From Paralteromonas sediminis (GTDB lineage: Bacteria; Pseudomonadota; Gammaproteobacteria; Enterobacterales; Alteromonadaceae), in contig NZ_RPOK01000004.1 in NCBI RefSeq assembly GCF_003820355.1, positions 248,001 through 312,000 on the forward strand: DNA of 64,000 nucleotides. The letters are read 5' to 3'. Within the stretch, counting starts at the first letter, position 1, and each line of letters opens with the position of its first letter. The notes under the pieces are model-generated. The model was not told where the DNA came from. It made no database searches and saw only the letters and a program-made list of their open reading frames with translations. A program made the position numbers and the translations under genes. Below, piece after piece: positions 27,665 to 36,339 of the stretch.

Positions 27665-27694
27665 TATTGAACCGACGAAAGTCGGTTTTTTATT
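27640..27694 (+). repeat. Direct repeat copy 2 of tRNA-Leu 3' end
   Basis: Matches 19713-19767 at 49 of 55 bases with no gaps; the terminator part is identical and the six changes fall in the tRNA and the spacer. Confidence 0.85.
27670..27691 (+). terminator. Duplicated tRNA terminator, now serving trpS2
   Basis: The same AACCGAC-GAAA-GTCGGTT stem and T-run as the tRNA-Leu terminator. Its position 67 bp after trpS2 makes it the likely terminator of that gene. Confidence 0.88.
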
Positions 27695-27771
27695 ACCTCA
27701 ATTTTTTACAGCGACGCTGTTTTCAATTGCTGTATTAAGCCCGTATTCGGCTAGGCACTATCCGAAAGAGT

Positions 27772-28545
27772 TTAATTCACGGACTTATCGGTCAATTTCG
27801 GATTAGAAAAAGTATGTATCTTTCTTGTAGCTAAGTTCAGCCGACTCTTTACAGAAGGGAAGTGATGCTCGAACAATTGCTGAAAATCCCCACTACTCAT
27901 TGCCCTATTTAATCCAAACTCAATAATTGAAACCAATTCAGGACGTCTTGGAGCGACATAAAACACCAATGGTAGCGGGTAATGGATGATGTGATTAGCT
28001 TCAATAGTCAGCGCATTTTGATTGCCAAAACCACTTGCCATTATTGCTTCAATCTCAATTGCACCTAAAGGGATGTAATCACAGTCTCCTTTGTGTATAG
28101 CCTCAAGAATATGATTTAGGTCGCCTTGTTCAACCACGTGACATTCGTTGTAACGCAAAATATCAGCGTCCGCCCACGTAGCTGGTATACCAGCCTTCAA
28201 TCGTCTCAATTTACTATCCGTTAGTTCAACTGAGAATACGTCCTGTTTGTCACTTCTAATGATACAAAGCCTGTGACTCAATAAGTCATTGCACAATGGC
28301 GTATCAATTTTAATGAAAGACTGCCCAGCAAATTTACTATTGCCCTCTACCGTCACTAACACGTCACACTTTGAATCTAATATTTGTCCTTCATCTTCAG
28401 GTTTTGGGTAGTCAGTCTCGTCGATATGCAGTGAAAAGTCGCCTATTTCTGCGTGCTGGAGACACATGGCAATCAATGCTTTTTCATACATTCTGCGTGG
28501 TGTCGATTTATTCCCATTCCAAAATCTTATATGTGGTATTTGCAA
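27772..28545 (-). CDS. Periplasmic-binding-protein-like, lacks signal peptide
   Basis: 257 residues resembling the transporter substrate-binding fold (SBP type 3) found in many Alteromonadales sensory proteins; for example a YPLPLVFYVAPRRPEL segment and a C-terminal FQQLFEHHFPSVKSRLNLATRKIHTFSNP. The family is normally exported, but no signal peptide precedes IRFWNGNKSTPRRMYEKAL. The frame opens directly after a TAG at about 28555 and offers only a TTG (or ATT) start. Either it is an N-terminally truncated gene, perhaps cut by the island boundary nearby, or a cytoplasmic variant. Confidence 0.55.
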   Translation of the reverse strand: MQIPHIRFWNGNKSTPRRMYEKALIAMCLQHAEIGDFSLHIDETDYPKPEDEGQILDSKCDVLVTVEGNSKFAGQSFIKIDTPLCNDLLSHRLCIIRSDKQDVFSVELTDSKLRRLKAGIPATWADADILRYNECHVVEQGDLNHILEAIHKGDCDYIPLGAIEIEAIMASGFGNQNALTIEANHIIHYPLPLVFYVAPRRPELVSIIEFGLNRAMSSGDFQQLFEHHFPSVKSRLNLATRKIHTFSNPKLTDKSVN

Positions 28546-28694
28546 AATAGCATCCTATTTGAATACTTTTCCATCATGTAATCTAAGTTATATAGAAGCA
28601 CCGGCGACCTTGTTTCAGTATTCGTCTTTAAGCAGAGCTTATCTGTTGCCAATGCAGTAGAATACAACAAAGAAAGGCAGTGGGAGAGGTGAAT

Positions 28695-29699
28695 TTGGCC
28701 TTACAGTGGTTTCCAGGGCATATGCATAAAGCCCTCAAAGAGATAAAAGAGTCGTTACGTCAGGTCGACATATTGATTGAAGTGCTTGACGCACGGATCC
28801 CCTACTCCAGTGAAAACCCGGAAATCGCCAAGATCCGGGGAGATAAACCCTGCTTGAAGATTCTCAATAAATTTGATTTGGCAGACCCAGCGGTTACCCT
28901 GCAATGGCAAAAATCACTAGAAAACGATCGGAACGTTTTCACCTTGACAACATCCAGTGACAAGCCCGCTGAGAGTAAGCAAGTCTTAGGCCTTCTACGC
29001 GAACACTTTGCAAAAAAAGACGCCTCGATAAAATCAATTAATGCCATGATCACTGGCATACCCAATGTTGGTAAATCGACGTTAATCAATATATTGGCGG
29101 AACGTACCATCGCCAAAACGGGCAACGAGCCAGCGGTTACAAAAAGCCAGCAACGCATTAATTTGGGCAGTGGCATTGTTTTGTATGATACACCGGGCGT
29201 GCTGTGGCCAAAATTAGAAAACCCGCATTCTATCTACCGTTTGGCGTCCTCAGGCGCTGTTAAAAATACGGTTATGGAATATGAAGACGTCGGTTTTTTC
29301 GCCGCGGATTATCTTATAAAAGCGTATCCCGAATTGATGAAAGCACGCTTTAAACTAGATGAAATACCCGATACAGAATTGGCATTTTTAGAAGCAGCAG
29401 CAAAACAACGTGGTGCGATTATGCGGGGCGGTAGAATTAACCTTCACAAAATATGTGAAGTGTTGATTAACGAGTTGCAAGCCGGAAAGCTGGGTAGAAT
29501 AAGTCTTGAAACGCCCGAGATGGTAGCACATGAAAAAATAGAAATGGCAGCTGCTGCAAAGAAAAAGGCGGAAGATAAAGCCAAACGCAAACAACGCTTT
29601 AAAGACGGGTCTCTGACGCCGGACAAACGTGACCGAAAAGAAAAACGGGTTGAGAAACGCGAAGCACAGAGTAAAAGAATGAAGCAGGGTCGTAAATAG
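28695..29699 (+). CDS. ylqF: Ribosome biogenesis GTPase YlqF/RbgA
   Basis: Circularly permuted GTPase for 50S subunit assembly. Motif order is G4 (LNKFDLAD), G1 (GIPNVGKSTLIN), then G3 (DTPGVLWP), followed by a C-terminal helical RNA-binding domain and a long Lys/Arg-rich tail (KKKAEDKAKRKQRF onward). I chose TTG at 28695, giving MALQWFPGHMHKA, the usual N terminus of the family, with AGAGG five bases upstream; the GTG codons at 28680 and 28689 are alternatives. It ends 5 bp from the convergent rlmE. Confidence 0.93.
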   Translation: MALQWFPGHMHKALKEIKESLRQVDILIEVLDARIPYSSENPEIAKIRGDKPCLKILNKFDLADPAVTLQWQKSLENDRNVFTLTTSSDKPAESKQVLGLLREHFAKKDASIKSINAMITGIPNVGKSTLINILAERTIAKTGNEPAVTKSQQRINLGSGIVLYDTPGVLWPKLENPHSIYRLASSGAVKNTVMEYEDVGFFAADYLIKAYPELMKARFKLDEIPDTELAFLEAAAKQRGAIMRGGRINLHKICEVLINELQAGKLGRISLETPEMVAHEKIEMAAAAKKKAEDKAKRKQRFKDGSLTPDKRDRKEKRVEKREAQSKRMKQGRK

Positions 29700-29704
29700 G
29701 AGTT

Positions 29705-30325
29705 TTACCCCTTAAAGCCCTTCCCTACTAGATACACTTCGCGAGAGCGAGGTCTTGACGCTGCGGGCTTGCGCACAATCACCTTTTGAAAAGACTCACG
29801 AACCGCTCTGACATAATCATCGTAGCCCACGCCTTGGAATACCTTTGCACAAAAATGTCCTCCCGGCTTGAGAACATTGCGGGCCATATCTAGCGCTAGC
29901 TCAACAAGGTACATGGCGGCGTACTGATCAGTATTCTTTACCCCGCTTAAGTTGGGCGCCATGTCTGAAATAACAGAATCAGCTTGCTGTCCATCAAGAG
30001 CTTGGAGTATTTCGTTATATACGGCCTCTTCGGTAAAATCGCCCTGAATAAAGGTTACGCCTATTATAGAATCCATAGGCAGAATGTCGGACGCGATAAC
30101 ACGTCCGCTATCGCCTACCACAGGGGCCACGATTTGAGACCACCCTCCAGGTGCAGACCCCAGATCCACCACGACGCTTCCAGTTCGATACAAAGCATCC
30201 TTTTCATTTATTTCAATTAGTTTGTAACTGGCACGAGACCGATAGCCGTCAACTTGCGCTTTTTTGACATAGGGATCATTTACATGTTCGTCCAGCCACT
30301 TTTTACTAGTTTTTGATCGCGCCAT
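29705..30325 (-). CDS. rlmE: 23S rRNA U2552 ribose methyltransferase
   Basis: The FtsJ/RrmJ enzyme adds a 2'-O-methyl group to U2552 in the 50S A-loop during ribosome assembly. The SAM-binding motif [14 protein letters not shown], the acidic motif SDMAPNLSG and the KVFQG catalytic lysine segment are present. The 206 residues match the family. Unlike in many proteobacteria, ftsH does not follow. Confidence 0.95.
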   Translation of the reverse strand: MARSKTSKKWLDEHVNDPYVKKAQVDGYRSRASYKLIEINEKDALYRTGSVVVDLGSAPGGWSQIVAPVVGDSGRVIASDILPMDSIIGVTFIQGDFTEEAVYNEILQALDGQQADSVISDMAPNLSGVKNTDQYAAMYLVELALDMARNVLKPGGHFCAKVFQGVGYDDYVRAVRESFQKVIVRKPAASRPRSREVYLVGKGFKG

Positions 30326-30420
30326 TTAGTTTGCCTACTTCGGTATCGCAAAAAGGTGGAGTATTGTAAACTTGCCGGCCAGAAATGCAAAATGCTCCCC
30401 CCATCATTAGGCTAACTTAA

Positions 30421-31164
30421 ATGAAATTAGATGACGTTAAAAAACTGCATCAAAAGAAATATCGTGCAGAATTTGGACACTATTTGATTGAAGGTGAACA
30501 CCTTGTGATGGAGCTACAAAAGTCCCTTGCAAAAACCTCAGAAGCCAAGCAAATAACACTATATGTTACTGAATCTCGCTTGTCGTGGGCAAAAAGTCTT
30601 ACTGATGATTTTAAACGGGTCGTTGTCTCTGATAAAAAGATGTCCCAGCTCAGCGATACACAAACTCCCCAGGGGGTTGTCGCATGCGTGCCTTTACCGA
30701 CGCATTCAGAAAGCCATGCGCCTCAAACTCATGATGTGCGCAACATTTTTTTACACCAAGTACAGGACCCCGGTAATTTAGGCACGATCATTCGCACACT
30801 CGCTTGGTTTGGCGGGTTCCGTTTGCTACTAAGCCCTAACAGTGTTGATCCTTTCAACTCCAAAGTAGTTCGTGCCAGTATGGGGGCCATCTTTCACCTG
30901 CCAATTGAAGTGGACTGCCCCATAGAGGCATTACCACAACGCTTCAATAAGATGGCGTATTTAGATTTGCAGGGCACCGCAATTACAGCGCCAGAGTTTG
31001 GTGATTTTGATTGCTACCTCTTTGGCAATGAAGCACGCGGTGTGCCCAATCAAGCATTGGCCGAATTTAACGCTGAGGCGTTTACTATTGCGGGCAGCGG
31101 CACCATTGATTCACTCAATCTGGCAAGCTCGGTTGGGATTTGTGCTTATCAGCTATCAATATAG
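30421..31164 (+). CDS. TrmH-family (SpoU) RNA methyltransferase
   Basis: 247 residues with an N-terminal RNA-binding domain (KLHQKKYRAEFGHYLIEGEHLV) and a SpoU methyltransferase domain containing the knot motifs DPGNLGTIIRTLAWFG, LFGNEARGVP and SGTIDSLNLASSVGIC. It 2'-O-methylates an rRNA or tRNA nucleotide; the target cannot be fixed from sequence. It is divergent from rlmE with 95 bp between them, so two rRNA-type methyltransferases share one promoter region. Confidence 0.9.
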   Translation: MKLDDVKKLHQKKYRAEFGHYLIEGEHLVMELQKSLAKTSEAKQITLYVTESRLSWAKSLTDDFKRVVVSDKKMSQLSDTQTPQGVVACVPLPTHSESHAPQTHDVRNIFLHQVQDPGNLGTIIRTLAWFGGFRLLLSPNSVDPFNSKVVRASMGAIFHLPIEVDCPIEALPQRFNKMAYLDLQGTAITAPEFGDFDCYLFGNEARGVPNQALAEFNAEAFTIAGSGTIDSLNLASSVGICAYQLSI

Positions 31165-31321
31165 CCCGCTCTCCTTTTTGAATGGCCGTTTATGATTTAT
31201 TAATGCTGGCTGTAATTGCCGAACAAATAATAATTTTTTTGTCTTCACGAACAAAATAATTCGTTTTTTGCCTCACTGTAACACTGCTATCTTCGGCGCG
31301 ATTAACCCGGTGAGCAACCTT

Positions 31322-31567
31322 ATGAATACACGCTTGATTACACTACTTTTGTTGGCCTCTACCAGCGTTATGGCTGAAGATCTCGACCCCGTTGACAAAG
31401 AAACACTCGTCGATATCTATGAGTACTGCGCTGATATTAATGACACCAACGTCAACGATGAGAAAATCATGTTGACCTGTATCAACGAGGAGCTAAGCAC
31501 TCTGAGCTATCAAACGTTTACGTCTCTCTCGGATGTGAAGAAAATGATTGGAATGACGGGCGCTTAA
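31322..31567 (+). CDS. Small secreted protein of modification operon
   Basis: 81 residues with a clear signal peptide (MNTRLITLLLLASTSVMA). The mature part of about 63 residues is acidic and helical with two cysteines (YEYCADIN and LTCINEE), which could form one disulfide. I do not recognise a family. It ends 7 bp before the 2OG-Fe(II) oxygenase. It may be unrelated, or a secreted partner or substrate of the enzymes that follow. The ATG at 31322 is preferred to 31268 because only it gives a proper signal peptide. Confidence 0.7.
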   Translation: MNTRLITLLLLASTSVMAEDLDPVDKETLVDIYEYCADINDTNVNDEKIMLTCINEELSTLSYQTFTSLSDVKKMIGMTGA

Positions 31568-31574
31568 TCTCTTA

Positions 31575-32237
31575 ATGACAAATCTTGAATTATTCAGTGC
31601 AGGCGAAGAAAGCAAGCCTGCACTTGACTATTTATTTGAAAAAATAAGTGAAGATTTACGAGAAAAGGGGTTGAGCATCAATCCTTTTGCTGTCCCCACT
31701 GACATCGCCCAAGGACTTCATGATCTAGCCTGCCGATTGCCAGGAGACGCGTTTAAAACTGCAGGAATAGGACGTCAATCAGATTATGAAGTCAATCAGT
31801 TTGTTCGCAATGACAACATTGCCTGGATTTACGGCGATGACCCTGTAGAACAAGACTGGCTAGGATTTTCTGATGCTTTGATGCGGCATCTTAATCGCAC
31901 CTTATTTTTAGGTCTAACATCATTTGAAAGCCACTTTGCGCGCTACCCCGCAGGTCACTTTTACAAGCGTCATTTAGACGCGTTTAAAGGCCACTCGAAC
32001 CGAAAAGTATCAATGGTGCTTTATCTAAATCACAATTGGACGCTCGATGATGGCGGAGAGTTAGTCATTTATAAGGATGATATAGATCGCAATGGAATTA
32101 AGGTTCAGCCCGGTTTCGCCACCTTAGCCTTGTTTTTAAGCGAGGATTTTCCTCACGAGGTGTTGCCAGCTTCTCGGCAACGTTTGTCAGTGGCAGGCTG
32201 GTTTAGTGTCAATAGTGGCATTTTTCCTGTCTGCTAA
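31575..32237 (+). CDS. 2OG-Fe(II) oxygenase, prolyl-hydroxylase-like
   Basis: 220 residues of the P4Hc-type dioxygenase superfamily, which hydroxylates using 2-oxoglutarate, O2 and ferrous iron. The metal ligands fit His-x-Asp in KRHLDAFKG (about residue 137) and the distal His in FPHEVLP, with the 2OG-binding Arg in SRQRLSVAGWF. No signal peptide is present, so it is cytosolic. It is second in a tight operon with an ATP-grasp ligase and a GNAT-C39 fusion. Confidence 0.87.
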   Translation: MTNLELFSAGEESKPALDYLFEKISEDLREKGLSINPFAVPTDIAQGLHDLACRLPGDAFKTAGIGRQSDYEVNQFVRNDNIAWIYGDDPVEQDWLGFSDALMRHLNRTLFLGLTSFESHFARYPAGHFYKRHLDAFKGHSNRKVSMVLYLNHNWTLDDGGELVIYKDDIDRNGIKVQPGFATLALFLSEDFPHEVLPASRQRLSVAGWFSVNSGIFPVC

Positions 32238-32261
32238 AGACGTCTTTTTAATAAGTGAACC

Positions 32262-33725
32262 TTGATGAAGAAAACGCTGATTGTTGTCGATACTAACGAT
32301 TGGCCAGACTTGGAGTTGGCGGGTTGCTCTGTCATTGACTTTGAAACTTACCTCACCGAGTACCCCAAAAAAAACGCTCCAACCACAACCATTATCAATT
32401 TGTGTGATACGGAGCATTATCTCAGTCAGGGCTACTATTGCTCTTTGCTTGCAGAGGCCAGGCAACATAAGGTTATGCCTTCTGTGAAGCAAATCAACAG
32501 CTTGCGAACAAAAGACGAAGAAGTACCTGTATACATTGACGTTCCTGAGCACATTGCTAAGGGAGTCCACAAGGGCGGCGATCACTTTATCTATTTTGGC
32601 AAAACGGAAGATTCCGCCTATACAAATATTGCGGCGCTTGTTTTTCAGGCCTTTCCTTTACCTTTACTAAAAATAGAATGGTTAAAGCCATCATCGAACA
32701 ATTCTATAAGAGTGTCGGTGCAGAGAGCCGCGCTATCCTCACTCACTAACCAACAAAAAAATGCGTTTTGGAACGAAGTGCGCAGTTTTACCGAGCGAAC
32801 ATGGTCGTCAAAAGCAAAACGCAAACAGTTGCGCTGGGATATGGCCATTCTGGTCAACCCTGACGAACCTAATCCACCTAGCGATGAAAAAGCACTGAAT
32901 GCATTTATAAAAGCAGCGCGAAAAGTGTCAATCAATGCCACCCTGATCACACAATCCGAGTTATCGTCATTAGCGAGGTTTGACGCTTTGTTTCTGCGTG
33001 AAACAACCGCCATTGATCACCCAACATACCGGCTGGCAGTAGAGGCTGAAAATCAGGGGCTCGTGGTCATTGATGACCCACAATCAATTTTGCGTTGCTG
33101 CAATAAGGTCTTTTTACACGATGCATTTAATTACCAAGGCATTCCGACACCGAAAACCAGAATCTTACATCGAATAACTGACGATACCCTGCTTTCTTTG
33201 GCCGAAGAATTTGCGTTTCCTATGGTGCTTAAATTACCTGAAGGGTCATTTTCTAAAGGCGTATTTAAAGTGAATGATGCCCAGGAGTTGCGAGAAAAGC
33301 TTACAGAAATGTTTTCCGTTTCAGCATTAGTACTGGTTCAAGAGTATATGTACACAGACTTTGATTGGCGCATTGGGGTGTTAAATGGTCGTGCGTTATA
33401 CGCATGCCGATATGAAATGGCACGTAACCATTGGCAAATTTACAATCACAATGCCAAAAGAGGGATCAGCGGTGGTTTTAAAACCCTACCCACTTTTGAA
33501 GTACCGAAATCAGTACTCGACGTCGCCATCAAAGCGTCCAACATTATTGGCAAGAGCCTTTATGGTGTCGACATAAAAGTTAAGAACAACAAACCTTATG
33601 TGCTTGAGGTCAATGACAATCCCAGTATTGAACACAAGGTCGAGGATGCTTATTTAGGTAACGAATTATACATGCAAGTCATGACTGAATTTCGGCAACG
33701 TCTCGAAGCGCGCGGCAGACCATAA
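32262..33725 (+). CDS. RimK-like ATP-grasp ligase with RLAN domain
   Basis: 487 residues. The N-terminal 200 or so match my recollection of the RLAN domain (RimK-like ATP-grasp N-terminal). The ATP-grasp domain (about 285-480) has PMVLKLPEGSFSKGVFKV, LVQEYMYTDFDWRIGVLNG and VLEVNDNPSIEHKVED with the Mg-binding Glu/Asn pair. RimK enzymes ligate amino acids, often glutamate, to a carboxyl group. The stop overlaps the next ATG by one base, a gene pair seen repeatedly in proteobacteria. The natural substrate is unknown. Confidence 0.9.
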   Translation: MMKKTLIVVDTNDWPDLELAGCSVIDFETYLTEYPKKNAPTTTIINLCDTEHYLSQGYYCSLLAEARQHKVMPSVKQINSLRTKDEEVPVYIDVPEHIAKGVHKGGDHFIYFGKTEDSAYTNIAALVFQAFPLPLLKIEWLKPSSNNSIRVSVQRAALSSLTNQQKNAFWNEVRSFTERTWSSKAKRKQLRWDMAILVNPDEPNPPSDEKALNAFIKAARKVSINATLITQSELSSLARFDALFLRETTAIDHPTYRLAVEAENQGLVVIDDPQSILRCCNKVFLHDAFNYQGIPTPKTRILHRITDDTLLSLAEEFAFPMVLKLPEGSFSKGVFKVNDAQELREKLTEMFSVSALVLVQEYMYTDFDWRIGVLNGRALYACRYEMARNHWQIYNHNAKRGISGGFKTLPTFEVPKSVLDVAIKASNIIGKSLYGVDIKVKNNKPYVLEVNDNPSIEHKVEDAYLGNELYMQVMTEFRQRLEARGRP

Positions 33726-34828
33726 TGAAAACACAGACTTCAGTGATTTCTGCTGACCTTAGCCATCTCGATGAATTGTTGGCGATAGAAAGTATGTGTT
33801 TCCAATCCGACCGCTTATCAAAACGCAGTTTCAAGCACTGGATAAAACATGAAAATGGTGTTTTTTTGGTGGCGATAGTGGACGCAAAGGTAGTCGGTTA
33901 TGGTCTTGTCATTAGCCATCCAGGCACCTCTTTGGCAAGACTTTATTCGTTGGCAATTGTGCCGCCGTTTCAAGGTAAAGGTATTGCAATAAGACTAGTT
34001 GAAACACTCGAGCAAAAGAGTGTTGAGGCTGGCAGACTTTATATGCGACTTGAAGTAGCCAAAAAGAATGTACATGCCATCGATTTGTATAAACGAATGG
34101 GATATCGGGAATTTGGTGAATATACCGATTACTATGATGACCATGACGATGCACTGCGAATGCAAAAAAGTATTTGGCAAAACAAAGTATTACGGCTGAA
34201 GAATCCACTTCCTTGGTTTAGCCAAACCACAGACTTTACCTGTGGACCCGCTGCACTCATGATGGCCATGGCAAATTACGGTTCCCGCGAACAGCTTAAT
34301 CAAAACACGGAACTGGACATTTGGCGTAAAGCCACCACTATTTTCATGACGTCCGGGCACGGTGGTACTCACCCTTTCGGTTTAGCCTTGGCGGCTAAGG
34401 AAAGGGGGTTTGCGGTAAAAGTGCGGGTAAGTGACAACGCCCCACTTTTTGTAGATAGCGTGCGAAGTGACCATAAAAAATCGGTCATGACAGCTGTTCA
34501 CAATACGTTTAGCGAACAGCTGTCACAAGCAAAAATTCCGCTGGAATACACAGCGCCGACACAAGACTGGATTGAACAGCACTTACAAGGTGGTTACAGC
34601 GTCATCATACTGATAAGTACCTATCAGCTGGATAAACGAAAGGCCCCCCATTGGGTAGCGGTAACCCATATCGATAAAGATTTTATCTATGTGCACGATC
34701 CCGACGTTGGCGAGCAACAAACCCCGTTAGACTGTCAGCATGTGCCCATTGCACGTGCGCGTTTTGATACGCTCTGTGCATTCGGAAAATCAAAATTGCG
34801 AACGGCCATTGCACTGAAGCGGGCATAA
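33725..34828 (+). CDS. GNAT acetyltransferase fused to C39-like peptidase
   Basis: 367 residues. Positions 1-155 form a GNAT domain (SLARLYSLAIVPPFQGKGIAIRLVE is the acetyl-CoA loop, followed by RLEVAKKNVHAIDLYKRMGY). Positions about 165-350 form a papain-like C39 peptidase domain with Cys in TDFTCGPAALMMAMANYG, His in PHWVAVTHID and Asp in VHDPD. The fusion joins peptide cleavage or condensation with N-acylation. No signal peptide is present. It is the last gene of the four-gene operon and overlaps the ligase by one base. Confidence 0.9.
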   Translation: MKTQTSVISADLSHLDELLAIESMCFQSDRLSKRSFKHWIKHENGVFLVAIVDAKVVGYGLVISHPGTSLARLYSLAIVPPFQGKGIAIRLVETLEQKSVEAGRLYMRLEVAKKNVHAIDLYKRMGYREFGEYTDYYDDHDDALRMQKSIWQNKVLRLKNPLPWFSQTTDFTCGPAALMMAMANYGSREQLNQNTELDIWRKATTIFMTSGHGGTHPFGLALAAKERGFAVKVRVSDNAPLFVDSVRSDHKKSVMTAVHNTFSEQLSQAKIPLEYTAPTQDWIEQHLQGGYSVIILISTYQLDKRKAPHWVAVTHIDKDFIYVHDPDVGEQQTPLDCQHVPIARARFDTLCAFGKSKLRTAIALKRA

Positions 34829-34846
34829 GCGGCCCCTAAAGGCGTG

Positions 34847-36241
34847 TTAATACCGCTCAGCGATATGTGCCAATACGCCGTCAAGTATCTCATCATTCTT
34901 GTCGAGCAAGTGGTCACGTATGGGTATGTCTGGCATTACACCCTGTGGATTTTCACTTCCATTCACACGAACTATATAGCCTTTTGAAATTTTCACTGAA
35001 ATCTGCGTAAGGGGCAAAGTGTACTGAAATTGAGAGGCATAAAGTGTCGGATAATCGCCCGTTTCTTCTCCGACAGTGACCGCCCAGCCATAGTCTTTGA
35101 TTTGCGCCGCTGTTACGCTGGCTTGAGAGTGACTGTGCCGATTGATCAGAACGTAAACATTTCCCTTAAATCTTTTACTTTCTGGGACAGGTTGATGAGG
35201 TTCGAAATCAAATATGTAACGGGCGCCGTTTTCATTGTCCATCACAGACTGCCAATATGGATGACTCAAATCTCGGTGTTCCTTTGTATCTTCTTTTAAG
35301 CGTTGACTGGTTCTGAGACTAAACCTTGCGTGCCACTTAAACGGCTTGTCAGCAAGATAGGCTACTAAATAATCACTGAAAGAATCATTTCCTCCTGCAT
35401 TATTGCGCAGATCGATAATCAAATTTTCGACCTTGCGATGACTTATTGTGTCAAAAGAATTGTCGATAAATTGTTTGTATTTGTCTTCGTCACCGGAAAA
35501 ATGTCCGGGATTTAAATATGCCGTATGTTGATAAAACGTCAGTATTTGCTGGGCACTCAGTATCTCATCTTTCTTTTCTTCAAAACCACTAAAAACAGGC
35601 ACAGGCTCTACTTGTACACGCTTGCGCTTCCCCTCCTGAACGATATCAACCACATAGACTTCCTGCTCACCAAAGGCATACCAAAAGTACCGGGGGAAAG
35701 ATAACACTTCGAGTTTGGCGAGTTTAAAGTACTCTCGCTCTGCGGAAATTAACGGATAAATGGCTTTCAGTATTTCAGCTATTGGTGTGTGGTTAATGGC
35801 TACGACTTCTGCGCCTGCGTTTATTTGACGATGATTAGAATAATTAGTCCTTACTAAGGCTTTTCCGTTTTCAAATGCTAAATCCAGGGGAAAAAGGCTA
35901 CCGCCAGCCTCTGCGTAGTTGAGATAGGGGCCCACGGGAAAGTCAATTTCAGTATGACCATTGTTAATAAAAGACACCAGTTGCTGGTAGTGCTTGATGG
36001 CTTGCAATTTGGTGTAAGATGGCGCGCGTAGCGCTTGCTTTAAACGCTTATACTCACCCTCGAGCGCTTGCGGTGTTACATAAGCATATGGGTTGTAATG
36101 TGTATCAATCAAAGACTGGTAGAGCGTATCAAAGTCATTAATCACTTGTTCTTGTGCAAACTCCTTTGCCATGCTTAACTGCGAAAGTGAGAACCAGACA
36201 ACCAAACAGGCTATTTTCAAAACGTGTATCGAGTGCTTCAT
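34847..36241 (-). CDS. Secreted S41-family peptidase
   Basis: 464 residues with a signal peptide (ACLVVWFSLSQLSMA). The C-terminal S41 tail-specific protease domain has NLIIDLRNNAGGND, VYVLINRHSHSQASVTAA with the predicted nucleophile Ser, and the ETGDYPT segment. The substrate is unknown. It is divergent from a CadC-like regulator with about 100 bp between them, which may control it. Confidence 0.85.
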   Translation of the reverse strand: MKHSIHVLKIACLVVWFSLSQLSMAKEFAQEQVINDFDTLYQSLIDTHYNPYAYVTPQALEGEYKRLKQALRAPSYTKLQAIKHYQQLVSFINNGHTEIDFPVGPYLNYAEAGGSLFPLDLAFENGKALVRTNYSNHRQINAGAEVVAINHTPIAEILKAIYPLISAEREYFKLAKLEVLSFPRYFWYAFGEQEVYVVDIVQEGKRKRVQVEPVPVFSGFEEKKDEILSAQQILTFYQHTAYLNPGHFSGDEDKYKQFIDNSFDTISHRKVENLIIDLRNNAGGNDSFSDYLVAYLADKPFKWHARFSLRTSQRLKEDTKEHRDLSHPYWQSVMDNENGARYIFDFEPHQPVPESKRFKGNVYVLINRHSHSQASVTAAQIKDYGWAVTVGEETGDYPTLYASQFQYTLPLTQISVKISKGYIVRVNGSENPQGVMPDIPIRDHLLDKNDEILDGVLAHIAERY

Positions 36242-36339
36242 AATGGTGTTTTAGTTAGATAAATGGTGTGTAATAGCGTTCCCCATTCTTACCTGAAAGT
36301 CCTGACAAAAGCCTCTTGTTTACCTGACAAAACTTGTAA

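Larger units (their letters stand above)
19713..27694. mobile_element. Putative tRNA-Leu-associated genomic island
   Basis: The 7.9-kb region between the intact tRNA-Leu 3' end and its degenerate second copy contains no recognisable housekeeping operon. It holds a sigma/anti-sigma operon, secreted and membrane proteins, regulators and an auxiliary TrpRS. It looks AT-richer by eye than the flanking core genes. No integrase or recombinase gene is present, so it would be an immobile remnant. The second repeat could instead mark decay of a former tandem tRNA gene. Confidence 0.5.

Noticed and set aside
19713-27694. Active prophage or integrative element
   Set aside because: No integrase, excisionase, transposase or phage structural gene in the interval; only the end repeats remain.
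31215-31262. Tandem CGAACAAA-TAAT repeats before the small secreted protein
   Set aside because: Only two imperfect AT-rich copies; probably chance in a promoter region.
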